64,000 nt of DNA from Bacteroidota bacterium (GTDB lineage Bacteria; Bacteroidota; Bacteroidia; Chitinophagales; Chitinophagaceae), in assembly GCA_947460595.1 (NCBI GenBank), contig CANHGS010000013.1, forward strand, positions 1-64,000. Direction: 5' to 3'. Position numbers and translations under genes: made by a program. Positions 25,996 to 34,065 of this stretch are shown here, in pieces. The notes under the pieces are model-generated. The model was not told where the DNA came from, searched no databases, and worked only from the letters and a program-made list of their open reading frames with translations. Positions within the stretch are counted from its first letter, which is position 1. Every line of letters starts with the position of its first letter.

Positions 25996-27843
25996 CTATA
26001 ACAATTTGTGCACCTGATCTACCAATTCAGACTTTGTAATAGGTATACCCATCACTTTGTTGTAAGGAATAGCATCAACAAAATAAGCATCGCGGATAAT
26101 TCTTACTAGCTGGCCATTGTTGATCTCTGGCACCAATACTTTGTCAAAGTTTTTCAAAATATCGCCTAAGTTTTTAGGGAAAGGGCGCAGGTAGCGAATA
26201 TGCGCGTGGCTTACGGCATGACCTTCTGCTTGCAATACTTGACAGGCACTTTTGATGGCACCATAAGTAGATCCCCAACCAAGAATCAAGACCTTGCCTT
26301 TATCGGCTCCGCTGTCAATGGTTTGTAATGGAATATAATCTGCAATCTTGTCTACTTTGGCTTGACGAATATTGATCATGTGCTGGTGGTTCTCTGGTTC
26401 GTAGTTTACGTTACCAGTTACATCCTGTTTTTCCAAACCACCAATGCGGTGCTCTAAACCTGGCGTGCCAGGAACGGCCCAAGGCCTAACCAATTTTTCA
26501 TCACGCTTGTAGGGTTTGTATTTATCGTCTCCTTCGTCTTTGGTTTCCTTGAAGCTTACTTCAATCTTTGGTAAGTCAGCTGCTTTGGGGAATTTCCAAG
26601 GCTCAGCACCATTGGCAATATATCCATCGCTCAGCAAAATCACGGGAGTCATGTGTTGCACCGCAATACGAACCGCTTCAAATGCTACATCAAAACAATC
26701 GCTTGGGGTAGAGGAAGCAATTACTGGAATGGGGGCTTCACCATTACGTCCATAATAAGCCTGCATTAAATCAGACTGTTCCGTTTTAGTTGGTAAACCC
26801 GTAGATGGTCCGCCGCGTTGAATGTTTATAATCACCAAAGGAATTTCCAGCATCATGGCTAGACCCATGGCTTCCGTTTTCAAAGCCATACCAGGACCGG
26901 AAGTAGTAGTGATACCTAATGCACCACCATAGCTGGCTCCAATAGCAGCACCAATACCTGCAATCTCATCTTCTGCTTGAAAAGTACGAACTCCAAATGA
27001 TTTGTATTTGCTCAGTTCATGTAGAATATCAGTAGCTGGAGTAATAGGATAGGTTCCTAAGAAAATGGGCAAGCCACTTTTTTCAGAAGCTGCTACCAAT
27101 CCATAACTCAATGCCTGGTTACCCATGATACTCCTATAAACACCGGGTACCATTTTGGCTTTTTCAACCTTATAACGGGTAGTAAAAGTTTCAGTAGTAT
27201 CGCCATAATTGTAACCCGCTTTCAACACTTTCACGTTGGATTCAAAAATGGTAGGCTTCTTGCCAAATTTTTCTTTTAAAAATTCTATAGTGGTGTCTAG
27301 ATTACGGTTGTACATCCAATAAATCAGACCTAATACAAACATGTTCTTAGCACGATCACGCTCTTTCACGCCCAAGTCCGTAAAATCCTTCAAAGATTCG
27401 CGGGTTAATTTGGTTACGTCTACCTTGGTTAGTAGGAAACCGTCCAAGCTACCGTCTTCCAGTGGGTTAACCCCTTCTGGATAGTTGGCTAAGCGCAGGT
27501 TTTTGCTATCAAAACCATCAATATTGGCAATAATCTTACCGCCTTTCTTGATGCTTTTTAAATTCACTTTCAAAGCGGCGGCATTCATAGCTACCAGTAC
27601 ATCACAGTTGTCACCTGGGGTGTAAATCCTTTCACTAGAAAAGTGCAACTGGAAACCAGATACACCGGGCAAGGTTCCTATTGGGGCCCTGATCTCCGCT
27701 GGGAAATCTGGAAAAGTAGCCAAATCAATACCCAACATGGCGGTATTGTTGGTGAACTGTTGACCTGTCAATTGCATCCCATCGCCGCTATCGCCGGCGA
27801 ACTTGATCACTACTTCTTGTAGGAGTTCTTCTTGTCTGTTCAT
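25996..27843 (-). CDS. korA: 2-oxoacid:ferredoxin oxidoreductase, alpha subunit
   Basis: The protein has 615 residues. Residues 1-190 are the gamma domain (KFAGDSGDGMQLTGQQF, the family opening), and the rest is the alpha part with the pyrimidine-binding region of a thiamine enzyme (FLGTYPITPATDILHEL, TTSGPGMALKTEAMGLA, IINIQRGGPSTGLPTKTEQSDL). This gamma-alpha fusion is the KorA form that, with KorB, turns 2-oxoglutarate and CoA into succinyl-CoA, CO2 and reduced ferredoxin. The TPP- and cluster-bearing beta subunit normally follows in the same operon, but here a terminator and decayed genes follow instead. Substrate assignment is by family resemblance, since 2-oxoacid specificity cannot be read from the sequence. 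Confidence 0.88.
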   Translation of the reverse strand: MNRQEELLQEVVIKFAGDSGDGMQLTGQQFTNNTAMLGIDLATFPDFPAEIRAPIGTLPGVSGFQLHFSSERIYTPGDNCDVLVAMNAAALKVNLKSIKKGGKIIANIDGFDSKNLRLANYPEGVNPLEDGSLDGFLLTKVDVTKLTRESLKDFTDLGVKERDRAKNMFVLGLIYWMYNRNLDTTIEFLKEKFGKKPTIFESNVKVLKAGYNYGDTTETFTTRYKVEKAKMVPGVYRSIMGNQALSYGLVAASEKSGLPIFLGTYPITPATDILHELSKYKSFGVRTFQAEDEIAGIGAAIGASYGGALGITTTSGPGMALKTEAMGLAMMLEIPLVIINIQRGGPSTGLPTKTEQSDLMQAYYGRNGEAPIPVIASSTPSDCFDVAFEAVRIAVQHMTPVILLSDGYIANGAEPWKFPKAADLPKIEVSFKETKDEGDDKYKPYKRDEKLVRPWAVPGTPGLEHRIGGLEKQDVTGNVNYEPENHQHMINIRQAKVDKIADYIPLQTIDSGADKGKVLILGWGSTYGAIKSACQVLQAEGHAVSHAHIRYLRPFPKNLGDILKNFDKVLVPEINNGQLVRIIRDAYFVDAIPYNKVMGIPITKSELVDQVHKLL

Positions 27844-27853
27844 TGGTAGAATT

Positions 27854-27881
27854 CAAAAATAAGTGAAGCCATGGCTAGCAA
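27854..27881 (-). promoter_or_regulatory. korA promoter (-33 TTG / -7 TAnnTTTG)
   Basis: The minus strand has TTTG ending with its G at 27879, then 17 bases, then TATTTTTG (27861-27854), an exact -7 box. The spacing fits the Bacteroidota consensus. The ATG lies 10 bases downstream. Confidence 0.65.
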
Positions 27882-28035
27882 ATCATGAATTTTTATCCGT
27901 TTGGCCCGTAGCCAGGCTGTTTTTTGAGCCCCGCTAAGATACTATAACTACGCTTACTGAAGACTAATTTTTAGTAGATATTGGGCACAGGATTGCGTAA
28001 AATGTTTAAACAGCAAATAATCTTTGCCTTTTGTT

Positions 28036-28043
28036 TAGCTTTG
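28036..28043 (+). promoter_or_regulatory. Candidate -7 box for the deacetylase gene
   Basis: TAGCTTTG is an exact TAnnTTTG match 21 bases before the ATG at 28065. A -33 TTG with proper spacing is not seen. Confidence 0.4.
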
Positions 28044-28064
28044 CTGCCCATTTAACGTTGATTC

Positions 28065-28922
28065 ATGTTCCATTTATCCAAGTTTGGATTCCAACAGTCC
28101 TGCTTATTTTTCTTTTTTTTAGCCTTTTTGGCCTGTAGTAATCAGCCCCCAGTGTACGCTGATCAAACATCAAATAAAGTAGATACTATTTCCACCAATA
28201 ATCGTCGCGTTCCAACCAATGCCGCACTAGACAGTATTTATGCCATTGATAGCAACAAAACTTATATCTATCTAACTTTTGATGATGGCCCCCAGCACGG
28301 AACCGTAAACTGTATTAATATTTGCCGCCAAGAAGGCGTAAAAGCCAGTTTTTTTATGATTGGCCTGCATCAGCACATGAAATCTGATGGCAAACAAATT
28401 GTGGCAACCATCCGCAACAATTATCCTCAAACACTATTGGCCAACCATAGTTATAATCATGCTATGGGTAAATACAAGTATTTCTACCAGCATCCCCAAA
28501 TGGCGCTCGCCGATTTTTTAAAAACCCAAGATTCGCTGGCACCAGCGCCAAAAATTATCCGTTTGCCCGGCAATAATGCTTGGGTTAGAGAAGGGAAAAT
28601 CAAAGCCAGTAGGTTGGTGCGTCCAGTTGCTAGGTTATTGGATAGCGCGGGCTTCAACGTGATTGGCTGGGATATGGAATGGAATTTTGACCATAAATCG
28701 GCCCGCCCGGTACAAAGCCCAGAACAATTGGCTGCCCAAGTAGATACTTTAGTGGCCCATGGCTATACCTACCAACCGAAACATTTGGTGATCCTAACCC
28801 ATGACCGGATGTTTCACCGCAGCCCAGACAGCCTGGCTTTGGTGCAGTTTATCCAACTGGTAAAACGCAATCCCAACTATGTTTTTGAAACCGTGGACCA
28901 CTATCCTGGACTGAAGAAATAA
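28065..28922 (+). CDS. Lipoprotein polysaccharide deacetylase
   Basis: The protein has 285 residues with a lipoprotein signal (hydrophobic F-rich run ending LAFLAC-S, cysteine near residue 24). The NodB-homology domain shows motif 1 LTFDDGPQHGT (catalytic and metal-binding Asp pair), motif 2 ANHSYNHAMG (two metal His), and motif 3 IIRLPGNNAW. This family removes N-acetyl groups from chitin-like polymers, peptidoglycan or surface polysaccharide, and here it would sit in the outer or inner membrane facing the periplasm. The substrate is unknown. It is divergent from korA. Confidence 0.88.
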   Translation: MFHLSKFGFQQSCLFFFFLAFLACSNQPPVYADQTSNKVDTISTNNRRVPTNAALDSIYAIDSNKTYIYLTFDDGPQHGTVNCINICRQEGVKASFFMIGLHQHMKSDGKQIVATIRNNYPQTLLANHSYNHAMGKYKYFYQHPQMALADFLKTQDSLAPAPKIIRLPGNNAWVREGKIKASRLVRPVARLLDSAGFNVIGWDMEWNFDHKSARPVQSPEQLAAQVDTLVAHGYTYQPKHLVILTHDRMFHRSPDSLALVQFIQLVKRNPNYVFETVDHYPGLKK

Positions 28923-28986
28923 GTACCGGTAATTAATTTTATCATTTCATTGAGGGAAGCATACCATCTATGAGCTTTCCAATCGT

Positions 28987-28994
28987 TATATTTG
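28987..28994 (+). promoter_or_regulatory. Candidate -7 box for the Bax-inhibitor gene
   Basis: TATATTTG is an exact TAnnTTTG match 23 bases before the ATG at 29018. Confidence 0.45.
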
Positions 28995-29017
28995 TTTTAG
29001 AAAAAACTATTTGAACT

Positions 29018-29785
29018 ATGGCAATTTTTAAATCGGGTAATCCAACCTTAACGGAGAAAATGTTTGATAAGGGTAGCGCAATGGAAGCGTCCAATCAAGG
29101 AGTGATGAGTGTACGTGGTGCGATTAACAAATTTGGTTTTCTAATGATCATGCTGATTGCAGGTGCTGCATTTAACTGGAACTTGTATGCGGAATTCAAA
29201 CAGGATACCATGAATATTTTGATGATGGTAGGTGTGTTTGGTGGTTTAATCACTGCACTAGCTATTACGTTCAAACCCAATTGGGCTCCATTCTTAGCAC
29301 CCTTATATGGTTTGCTTGAAGGTTTATTCATTGGTGGAATTTCTGCCATCTTCAACGCAGCTTTTGCTACCAAATACCCAGGTCTGGTGATGCAAGCAGT
29401 AGGACTCACATTTGGCGTGGCATTGGCCATGTTCCTCTTGTATAATTTTAGAATTGTACGCGCTACAGAAAAATTCAAAGCAGTGATTATTGCTTCTACA
29501 GTAGGCATTGGAATCTTCTATTTGATTACCATGGTACTGAACCTGTTTGGCGTGAACATTAGTTTCATGTATGACAACAGTTTATTGAGCATTGGTATTA
29601 GTTTGTTTGTGACTGCTATTGCCGCTTTGAACTTGATCATGGATTTTGACATGATTGAACAAGGTGCTGAGCGCGGAGCTCCCAAATTCATGGAATGGTA
29701 TGGCGCATTTGGCCTAGTAGTTACCATTGTTTGGTTGTACATAGAAATGCTAAAACTATTGAGTAAATTGAGCAGCAGAGACTAA
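29018..29785 (+). CDS. Bax inhibitor-1/YccA family membrane protein
   Basis: The protein has 255 residues with seven hydrophobic segments after a 35-residue polar N-terminus. Features of the Bax-inhibitor-1/YccA (LFG) family include the final acidic helix region DFDMIEQGAERGAPKFMEWYGAFGLVVTIVWLYIEMLKLL, where the Asp residues of the calcium-sensing pair lie in other members. It is the YccA-like type common in Bacteroidota, thought to modulate membrane proteases or ion leak. The E1 dehydrogenase gene starts 17 bases later. Confidence 0.9.
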   Translation: MAIFKSGNPTLTEKMFDKGSAMEASNQGVMSVRGAINKFGFLMIMLIAGAAFNWNLYAEFKQDTMNILMMVGVFGGLITALAITFKPNWAPFLAPLYGLLEGLFIGGISAIFNAAFATKYPGLVMQAVGLTFGVALAMFLLYNFRIVRATEKFKAVIIASTVGIGIFYLITMVLNLFGVNISFMYDNSLLSIGISLFVTAIAALNLIMDFDMIEQGAERGAPKFMEWYGAFGLVVTIVWLYIEMLKLLSKLSSRD

Positions 29786-29802
29786 TTCTCTTGAGCCCAG
29801 CT

Positions 29803-31818
29803 ATGCACCTGAACAGAAAAGACCTGAGTAACGAAACCCTATTGGAGATCTATAGGCAATTGTTATTACCCAGAATGATGGAGGAAAAAATGTTGGTGCT
29901 CCTGCGTCAGGGAAAAATCAGTAAATGGTTTAGTGGTATTGGACAGGAAGCTATTTCTGTAGGTGCTACTATGGCTCTGCAACAAGACGAATGGATTTTT
30001 CCACTACATAGAAATCTGGGTGTCTTTACTGCCCGCAACATGCCTTTACACAAACTCTTTCAGCAATGGCAGGGTAATAAAGAAGGCTATAGCAAGGGTA
30101 GGGAACGCAGTTTTCATTTTGGCACTAAGGAGCACCATATCTGTGGTATGATCTCACATTTGGGCCCCCAGTTGGCGCTTGCCGATGGGGCCGCTTTGGC
30201 GCATCAAATGCGTAACCAAGGAAAAGTAGCATTGGCATTTACGGGCGATGGGGGCACTAGTGAAGGTGATTTTCACGAAGCACTGAATGTGGCTGCTGTA
30301 TGGGATCTGCCTGTGATTTTTATTATAGAAAACAACGGCTATGGACTTAGTACGCCAACCAATGAACAGTATAAGTGTGAGCGATTGGTAGACCGCGCCA
30401 AGGGCTATGGCATGGAAGGTGCGCGCATTGATGGCAATGATGTATTAGCGGTCTATGATACCATTAAAGGTGTAAGAGAATTTTGTATCAACCATCAGAA
30501 ACCTTATTTGATAGAGTGCATGACTTTTCGCATGCGCGGACACGAAGAAGCTAGCGGCACCAAGTATGTACCCAAGGAACTCTTTGAAGAATGGGGCAGA
30601 AAAGATCCTATTAAAAACTACGAACAGTTCTTGATAGAAACAGGTGTGATTACTGAAATGCAGGTGGCCGATCTTAGAAATGGGTATCGTGAACAAATTG
30701 AATCGGAATTGCAAATAGCCTATCAAGCAGCAGACCTAACGCCCAATACGGAAGAAGAGCTGCGCGATGTATTTGCGCCACTTGTTGAGGATGCAACTCC
30801 CACATTGGAAAGCATTTTATCTTCCCAAAAAAGTTCAGAAGATGTGGCAGCCATTCCAGAAAAAAGAATGGTAGACGCCATACAAGAAGCCTTGGTACAA
30901 AGTATGGAACAACACCCTGAGCTAATCATCATGGGTCAGGATATTGCCGAATATGGTGGGGCATTTAAAATCACCGAGGGGATGGTTGAAAAATTTGGCA
31001 AACGCCGAATTAGAAACACCCCCATTTGTGAAAGCGCCATTGTAGGAGCCGCCATGGGTCTGAGTTTGGAAGGCATCAAGAGTGTGATGGAAATGCAGTT
31101 TGCAGATTTTGTAACCGTTGGCTTTAATCAAATAGTCAACAACCTAGCCAAGATGCATTACAGGTGGGGACAAAACGCCGATGTAGTAGTGCGCATGCCC
31201 ACAGGTGCCGGCGTAGGAGCGGGACCTTTTCATTCACAAAGCAATGAAGCTTGGTTTACCCATGTACCCGGATTAAAAGTGGTCTATCCCTCCAATCCAC
31301 AAGACGCAAAGGGCTTATTAATTGCCGCTATTAATGACCCCAACCCCGTTTTATTTTTTGAACACAAAGCTTTGTATAGGTCTGTATCAGGACCCTTACC
31401 CAGCGCTTATTATACCCTGCCCATTGGCAAGGCACAAACCATACAATCAGGAACCGATATCAGCATCATCACTTATGGCGCAGGCGTACACTGGGCCAAA
31501 GACTATCAACAAAGCCATCCCGATATTTCTTTAGAAATCCTAGACCTCCGCAGCCTTGCACCCCTGGACTACAATGCTATCAAAGCCTGCGTATCCGCTA
31601 CAGGAAAAGTGCTCATTTTACATGAAGACAATCTAACAGGCGGCATTGGCGGCGAGCTCAGCGCCTGGATTAGCGAACACTGTTTTGAATTATTAGACGC
31701 ACCCATTCTCCGCTGCGCATCTCTTGACACCCCCATTCCATTTAACCTTTCACTCGAAAAAAATTATCTAGCCAATAGTAGGCTAGATGCAACTATTCAA
31801 AAGTTATTGGCTTATTAA
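29803..31818 (+). CDS. 2-oxoacid dehydrogenase E1, fused alpha and beta subunits
   Basis: The protein has 671 residues from the ATG at 29803 (a TTG at 29791 is an alternative start). Residues 1 to about 320 form E1 alpha, with the thiamine diphosphate motif GDGGTSEGDFHEALNVAAVWDLPVIFIIENN. Residues from about 350 form E1 beta, starting RMVDAIQEALVQSMEQ and including GMVEKFGKRRIRNTPICESAIVG and GAGPFHSQSNEAWFTHVPGLKVVYPSNP. Such one-chain E1 proteins are common in Bacteroidota and serve pyruvate or branched-chain 2-oxoacid oxidation. The E2 and E3 genes are not in this window. The exact substrate cannot be read from the sequence. Confidence 0.9.
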   Translation: MHLNRKDLSNETLLEIYRQLLLPRMMEEKMLVLLRQGKISKWFSGIGQEAISVGATMALQQDEWIFPLHRNLGVFTARNMPLHKLFQQWQGNKEGYSKGRERSFHFGTKEHHICGMISHLGPQLALADGAALAHQMRNQGKVALAFTGDGGTSEGDFHEALNVAAVWDLPVIFIIENNGYGLSTPTNEQYKCERLVDRAKGYGMEGARIDGNDVLAVYDTIKGVREFCINHQKPYLIECMTFRMRGHEEASGTKYVPKELFEEWGRKDPIKNYEQFLIETGVITEMQVADLRNGYREQIESELQIAYQAADLTPNTEEELRDVFAPLVEDATPTLESILSSQKSSEDVAAIPEKRMVDAIQEALVQSMEQHPELIIMGQDIAEYGGAFKITEGMVEKFGKRRIRNTPICESAIVGAAMGLSLEGIKSVMEMQFADFVTVGFNQIVNNLAKMHYRWGQNADVVVRMPTGAGVGAGPFHSQSNEAWFTHVPGLKVVYPSNPQDAKGLLIAAINDPNPVLFFEHKALYRSVSGPLPSAYYTLPIGKAQTIQSGTDISIITYGAGVHWAKDYQQSHPDISLEILDLRSLAPLDYNAIKACVSATGKVLILHEDNLTGGIGGELSAWISEHCFELLDAPILRCASLDTPIPFNLSLEKNYLANSRLDATIQKLLAY

Positions 31819-31873
31819 TTAGAAACTCATAGCTCTGTATTATTTTGAGTATCTTAAAAGCTCAATTCTAGCT

Positions 31874-33439
31874 ATGCAAGCAAATTCTTTTTTCAAACAA
31901 ATTATCCTTGGGGCATTGGTGTTCATTTCAATTGGTGCAATTGCACAAAACGGTCTGGTGAATAATCCCAATGCGGCGTACCAGCCACCAATCTTTGAGC
32001 AAAACAATCGATTAGAAAATTTGCAGAAACTATTTCCGGTAGTTGAAAAAATCTACAAGGAATACGCAGAGAAAAATCATTTTCCGGGCTATAGTTTTGG
32101 GATAGTGTTAGATGGCAAGCTGGTGTTTAGTGGAGCCGGTGGGTTTGCTGATTTGGACAAGAAGATTCCAACCAGTCCAAAGACCCTGTTCCGCATAGCC
32201 AGTATGAGCAAAAGCTTTACCAGCATGGCTATTTTAAAGCTGCGCGATGAAGGCAAACTTCAATTGGATGATCCAGTTTGGAAATATATTCCCGAGATCA
32301 AGGGGCAAGGACTCACCAAAGACGCACCAGAAATTACCATCAGAAATTTGATGAGTCATTCCGCGGGTTTTCCAGAAGACAATCCTTGGGGAGATAGACA
32401 ATTGGCCAAGACTGATGCTGACCTGATTGCCATGATAAAAAAAGGCATTTCCTTTTCCAACGATGCTGGCTTGACTTATGAATACAGCAATATGGGTTTT
32501 GCCATGCAGGGTTATATTATCAAAAAAGTAACGGGTATGTCTTATGCCGATTATATTGCCAAGTATATTTGGAAGCCACTGGCCATGGACAAAGCAGAAT
32601 GGGAGTATACCAAAGTGCCCGCTGCAGAATTAGCACATGGCTACCGATACATCAACAACAATTGGAGAGAAGAAGCTTTGTTGCACGATGGTATTTATGG
32701 AGCTATGGGCGGTATGATAGTCAACATTGAATCCTTTGCCAAATACATGGCCCTGCACCAAGACGCATGGCCTCCCCGAAACGATACAGAGAAAGGTCCA
32801 GTAAAAAGATCCAGCATTCGTGAAATGCACCAACCCTGGCGCTTTTCTGCGCTCAATGCAGGATACAAATATCCATCCGGAAGAGCCACCCCCATGGCCA
32901 GTGCCTATGCTTATGGACTGCGTTGGTCAAAAGATGGAACAGGAAGAGAAACTGTTGGACATACCGGTGGTCTCCCTGGTTTTGGAAGCAATTGGGTCAT
33001 TGCCCCAGAGTATGGAATAGGTGTTATGTTTTTTGCCAATGTTACTTATGCCCCAACCTCCTTGGCAAATGTGCAAGTATTAGATACGCTCATCCGCGCA
33101 GCAGGATTGCAAGCCAGACAATTACCGCCTTCAAAAATTCTAACACAACGCCGCGATCAAATTGTCCAACTCCTGCCATCATACAGCAACGCAAAATTGT
33201 CCAAGATCTTCGCCGAAAATTTCTTTGATGACTACGATCCCCAAACCCTATCCAAAGAAGCCACCGTAGCCTTCTCCAAACTAGGCAAGATCACCAAGGT
33301 AGGACCCGTTGTTCCCGAGAACCAACTCCGCGGCTATTTTAACCTAGACTTTGAAAAGGGCCAAGTCCAAATCTATTTCACCCTCACCCCCGAAAACCCC
33401 GCCCTCATTCAAGAGTATCATTTTAAAGTGAAGGAGTAA
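31874..33439 (+). CDS. Secreted serine hydrolase of the beta-lactamase/PBP-like (class C) family
   Basis: The protein has 521 residues with a signal peptide (IILGALVFISIGAIAQ). The catalytic triad motifs are SMSK (S110, K113), YSN (Y204-N206) and HTG (363-365), as in class C beta-lactamases, D-aminopeptidases and esterases of this fold. After the enzyme domain (to about residue 400) a C-terminal part of about 100 residues has no recognised function. Bacteroidota have many such proteins, and most are peptidases or esterases and not resistance enzymes. The ATG at 31874 is the natural start for the signal peptide. Confidence 0.88.
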   Translation: MQANSFFKQIILGALVFISIGAIAQNGLVNNPNAAYQPPIFEQNNRLENLQKLFPVVEKIYKEYAEKNHFPGYSFGIVLDGKLVFSGAGGFADLDKKIPTSPKTLFRIASMSKSFTSMAILKLRDEGKLQLDDPVWKYIPEIKGQGLTKDAPEITIRNLMSHSAGFPEDNPWGDRQLAKTDADLIAMIKKGISFSNDAGLTYEYSNMGFAMQGYIIKKVTGMSYADYIAKYIWKPLAMDKAEWEYTKVPAAELAHGYRYINNNWREEALLHDGIYGAMGGMIVNIESFAKYMALHQDAWPPRNDTEKGPVKRSSIREMHQPWRFSALNAGYKYPSGRATPMASAYAYGLRWSKDGTGRETVGHTGGLPGFGSNWVIAPEYGIGVMFFANVTYAPTSLANVQVLDTLIRAAGLQARQLPPSKILTQRRDQIVQLLPSYSNAKLSKIFAENFFDDYDPQTLSKEATVAFSKLGKITKVGPVVPENQLRGYFNLDFEKGQVQIYFTLTPENPALIQEYHFKVKE

Positions 33440-33488
33440 TTATTTGATTTTTTTGTTTTAAACACAAATTGAATTGATTAAATTCATG

Positions 33489-33500
33489 AACAAATTTGTT
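33489..33500. promoter_or_regulatory. Palindrome before the antitoxin-like gene
   Basis: AACAAATTTGTT is a perfect 12-bp palindrome that ends two bases before the ATG at 33503. Ribbon-helix-helix antitoxins usually bind palindromes over their own promoter, so this is a candidate operator. Confidence 0.45.
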
Positions 33501-33502
33501 AC

Positions 33503-33736
33503 ATGAAAACTAGGCTGGAACTTGATATTGATAAAAAATTGCTTGACAAAGCAAACAGTTATGCATTAAATAATGCTACAAATATTACTGCACTAATAGA
33601 AAGTTATTTCAAGTCTTTAAACTTATCAAATAAGCGGTTAAATATACTTGACTTAATAGAAGGATTGGAAAAACCAAATCTATCTCAATACGGTAATCTA
33701 AAGGAATACTATTACCAAGATAAAGTAAAAAGGTAA
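33503..33736 (+). CDS. Orphan ribbon-helix-helix antitoxin-like protein (DUF6364-like)
   Basis: The protein has 77 residues. The N-terminus MKTRLELDIDKKLLDKANSY is a ribbon strand followed by a helix, then NATNITALIESYFKSL, the second helix of an RHH domain, and a Lys/Tyr-rich tail (NLKEYYYQDKVKR). This is the layout of DUF6364-type antitoxins, which bind DNA by the ribbon and neutralise a toxin (often PIN) by the tail. No toxin gene follows, only a 330-base non-coding block. The AT-rich sequence differs from its neighbours. A perfect palindrome just before the start may be its operator. Confidence 0.65.
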   Translation: MKTRLELDIDKKLLDKANSYALNNATNITALIESYFKSLNLSNKRLNILDLIEGLEKPNLSQYGNLKEYYYQDKVKR

Positions 33737-34065
33737 TAAGAATTTAGCCGACTCCAGCCAATCATTAAATAGCAACTTTTATATACGGGCCATTAGCAAA
33801 CTTACTATCGAAGATGGACTAGGAAAGTGATTGGCTTATCAAAACCTACAGTCTTCGGATCGTTCCTCCGTCCTCTTCGCAATCAAGATAGAATGCATGA
33901 GTGGTCATCACAAAGAACGGGAACTGTCTTATGAGCGGCATTTGAGCTTGCGAAGCCGCGAAGAAGATAGTTCCCGGGCGTGGGATATTAGGGCGAACTC
34001 AATACTTCGCTTCAGTCAACCTTCGCTACAGTAAAAAACGAGTATGTGAACATCACACCAGCAAA
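33737..34065. other. Structured non-coding block with inverted repeats
   Basis: No reading frame of credible length or family is found here. The block holds AGCCAATCA (33756-33764) with its exact inverted copy TGATTGGCT (33828-33836). It also holds a longer nested hairpin: GGGAACTGTCTT (33919-33930) pairs with AAGATAGTTCCC (33964-33975, one G-T pair), and inside it GCGGC (33935-33939) pairs with GCCGC (33955-33959). The second half is richer in GC than the antitoxin gene before it. A dispersed repeat, the scar of a mobile element or a structured RNA are all possible. Its boundaries are those of the flanking genes. Confidence 0.5.
33919..33975. repeat. Nested inverted repeat, 57 bases
   Basis: The outer 12-bp arms GGGAACTGTCTT and AAGATAGTTCCC match with one G-T pair. 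The inner 5-bp arms GCGGC and GCCGC match perfectly, leaving a 15-base loop. There is no T run on either side, so it is not a simple terminator. Confidence 0.8.

Noticed and set aside
33737..33840. Open frame after the antitoxin gene that could be a toxin
   Set aside because: The best frame gives about 30 codons without a start or any PIN, RelE or other toxin pattern.
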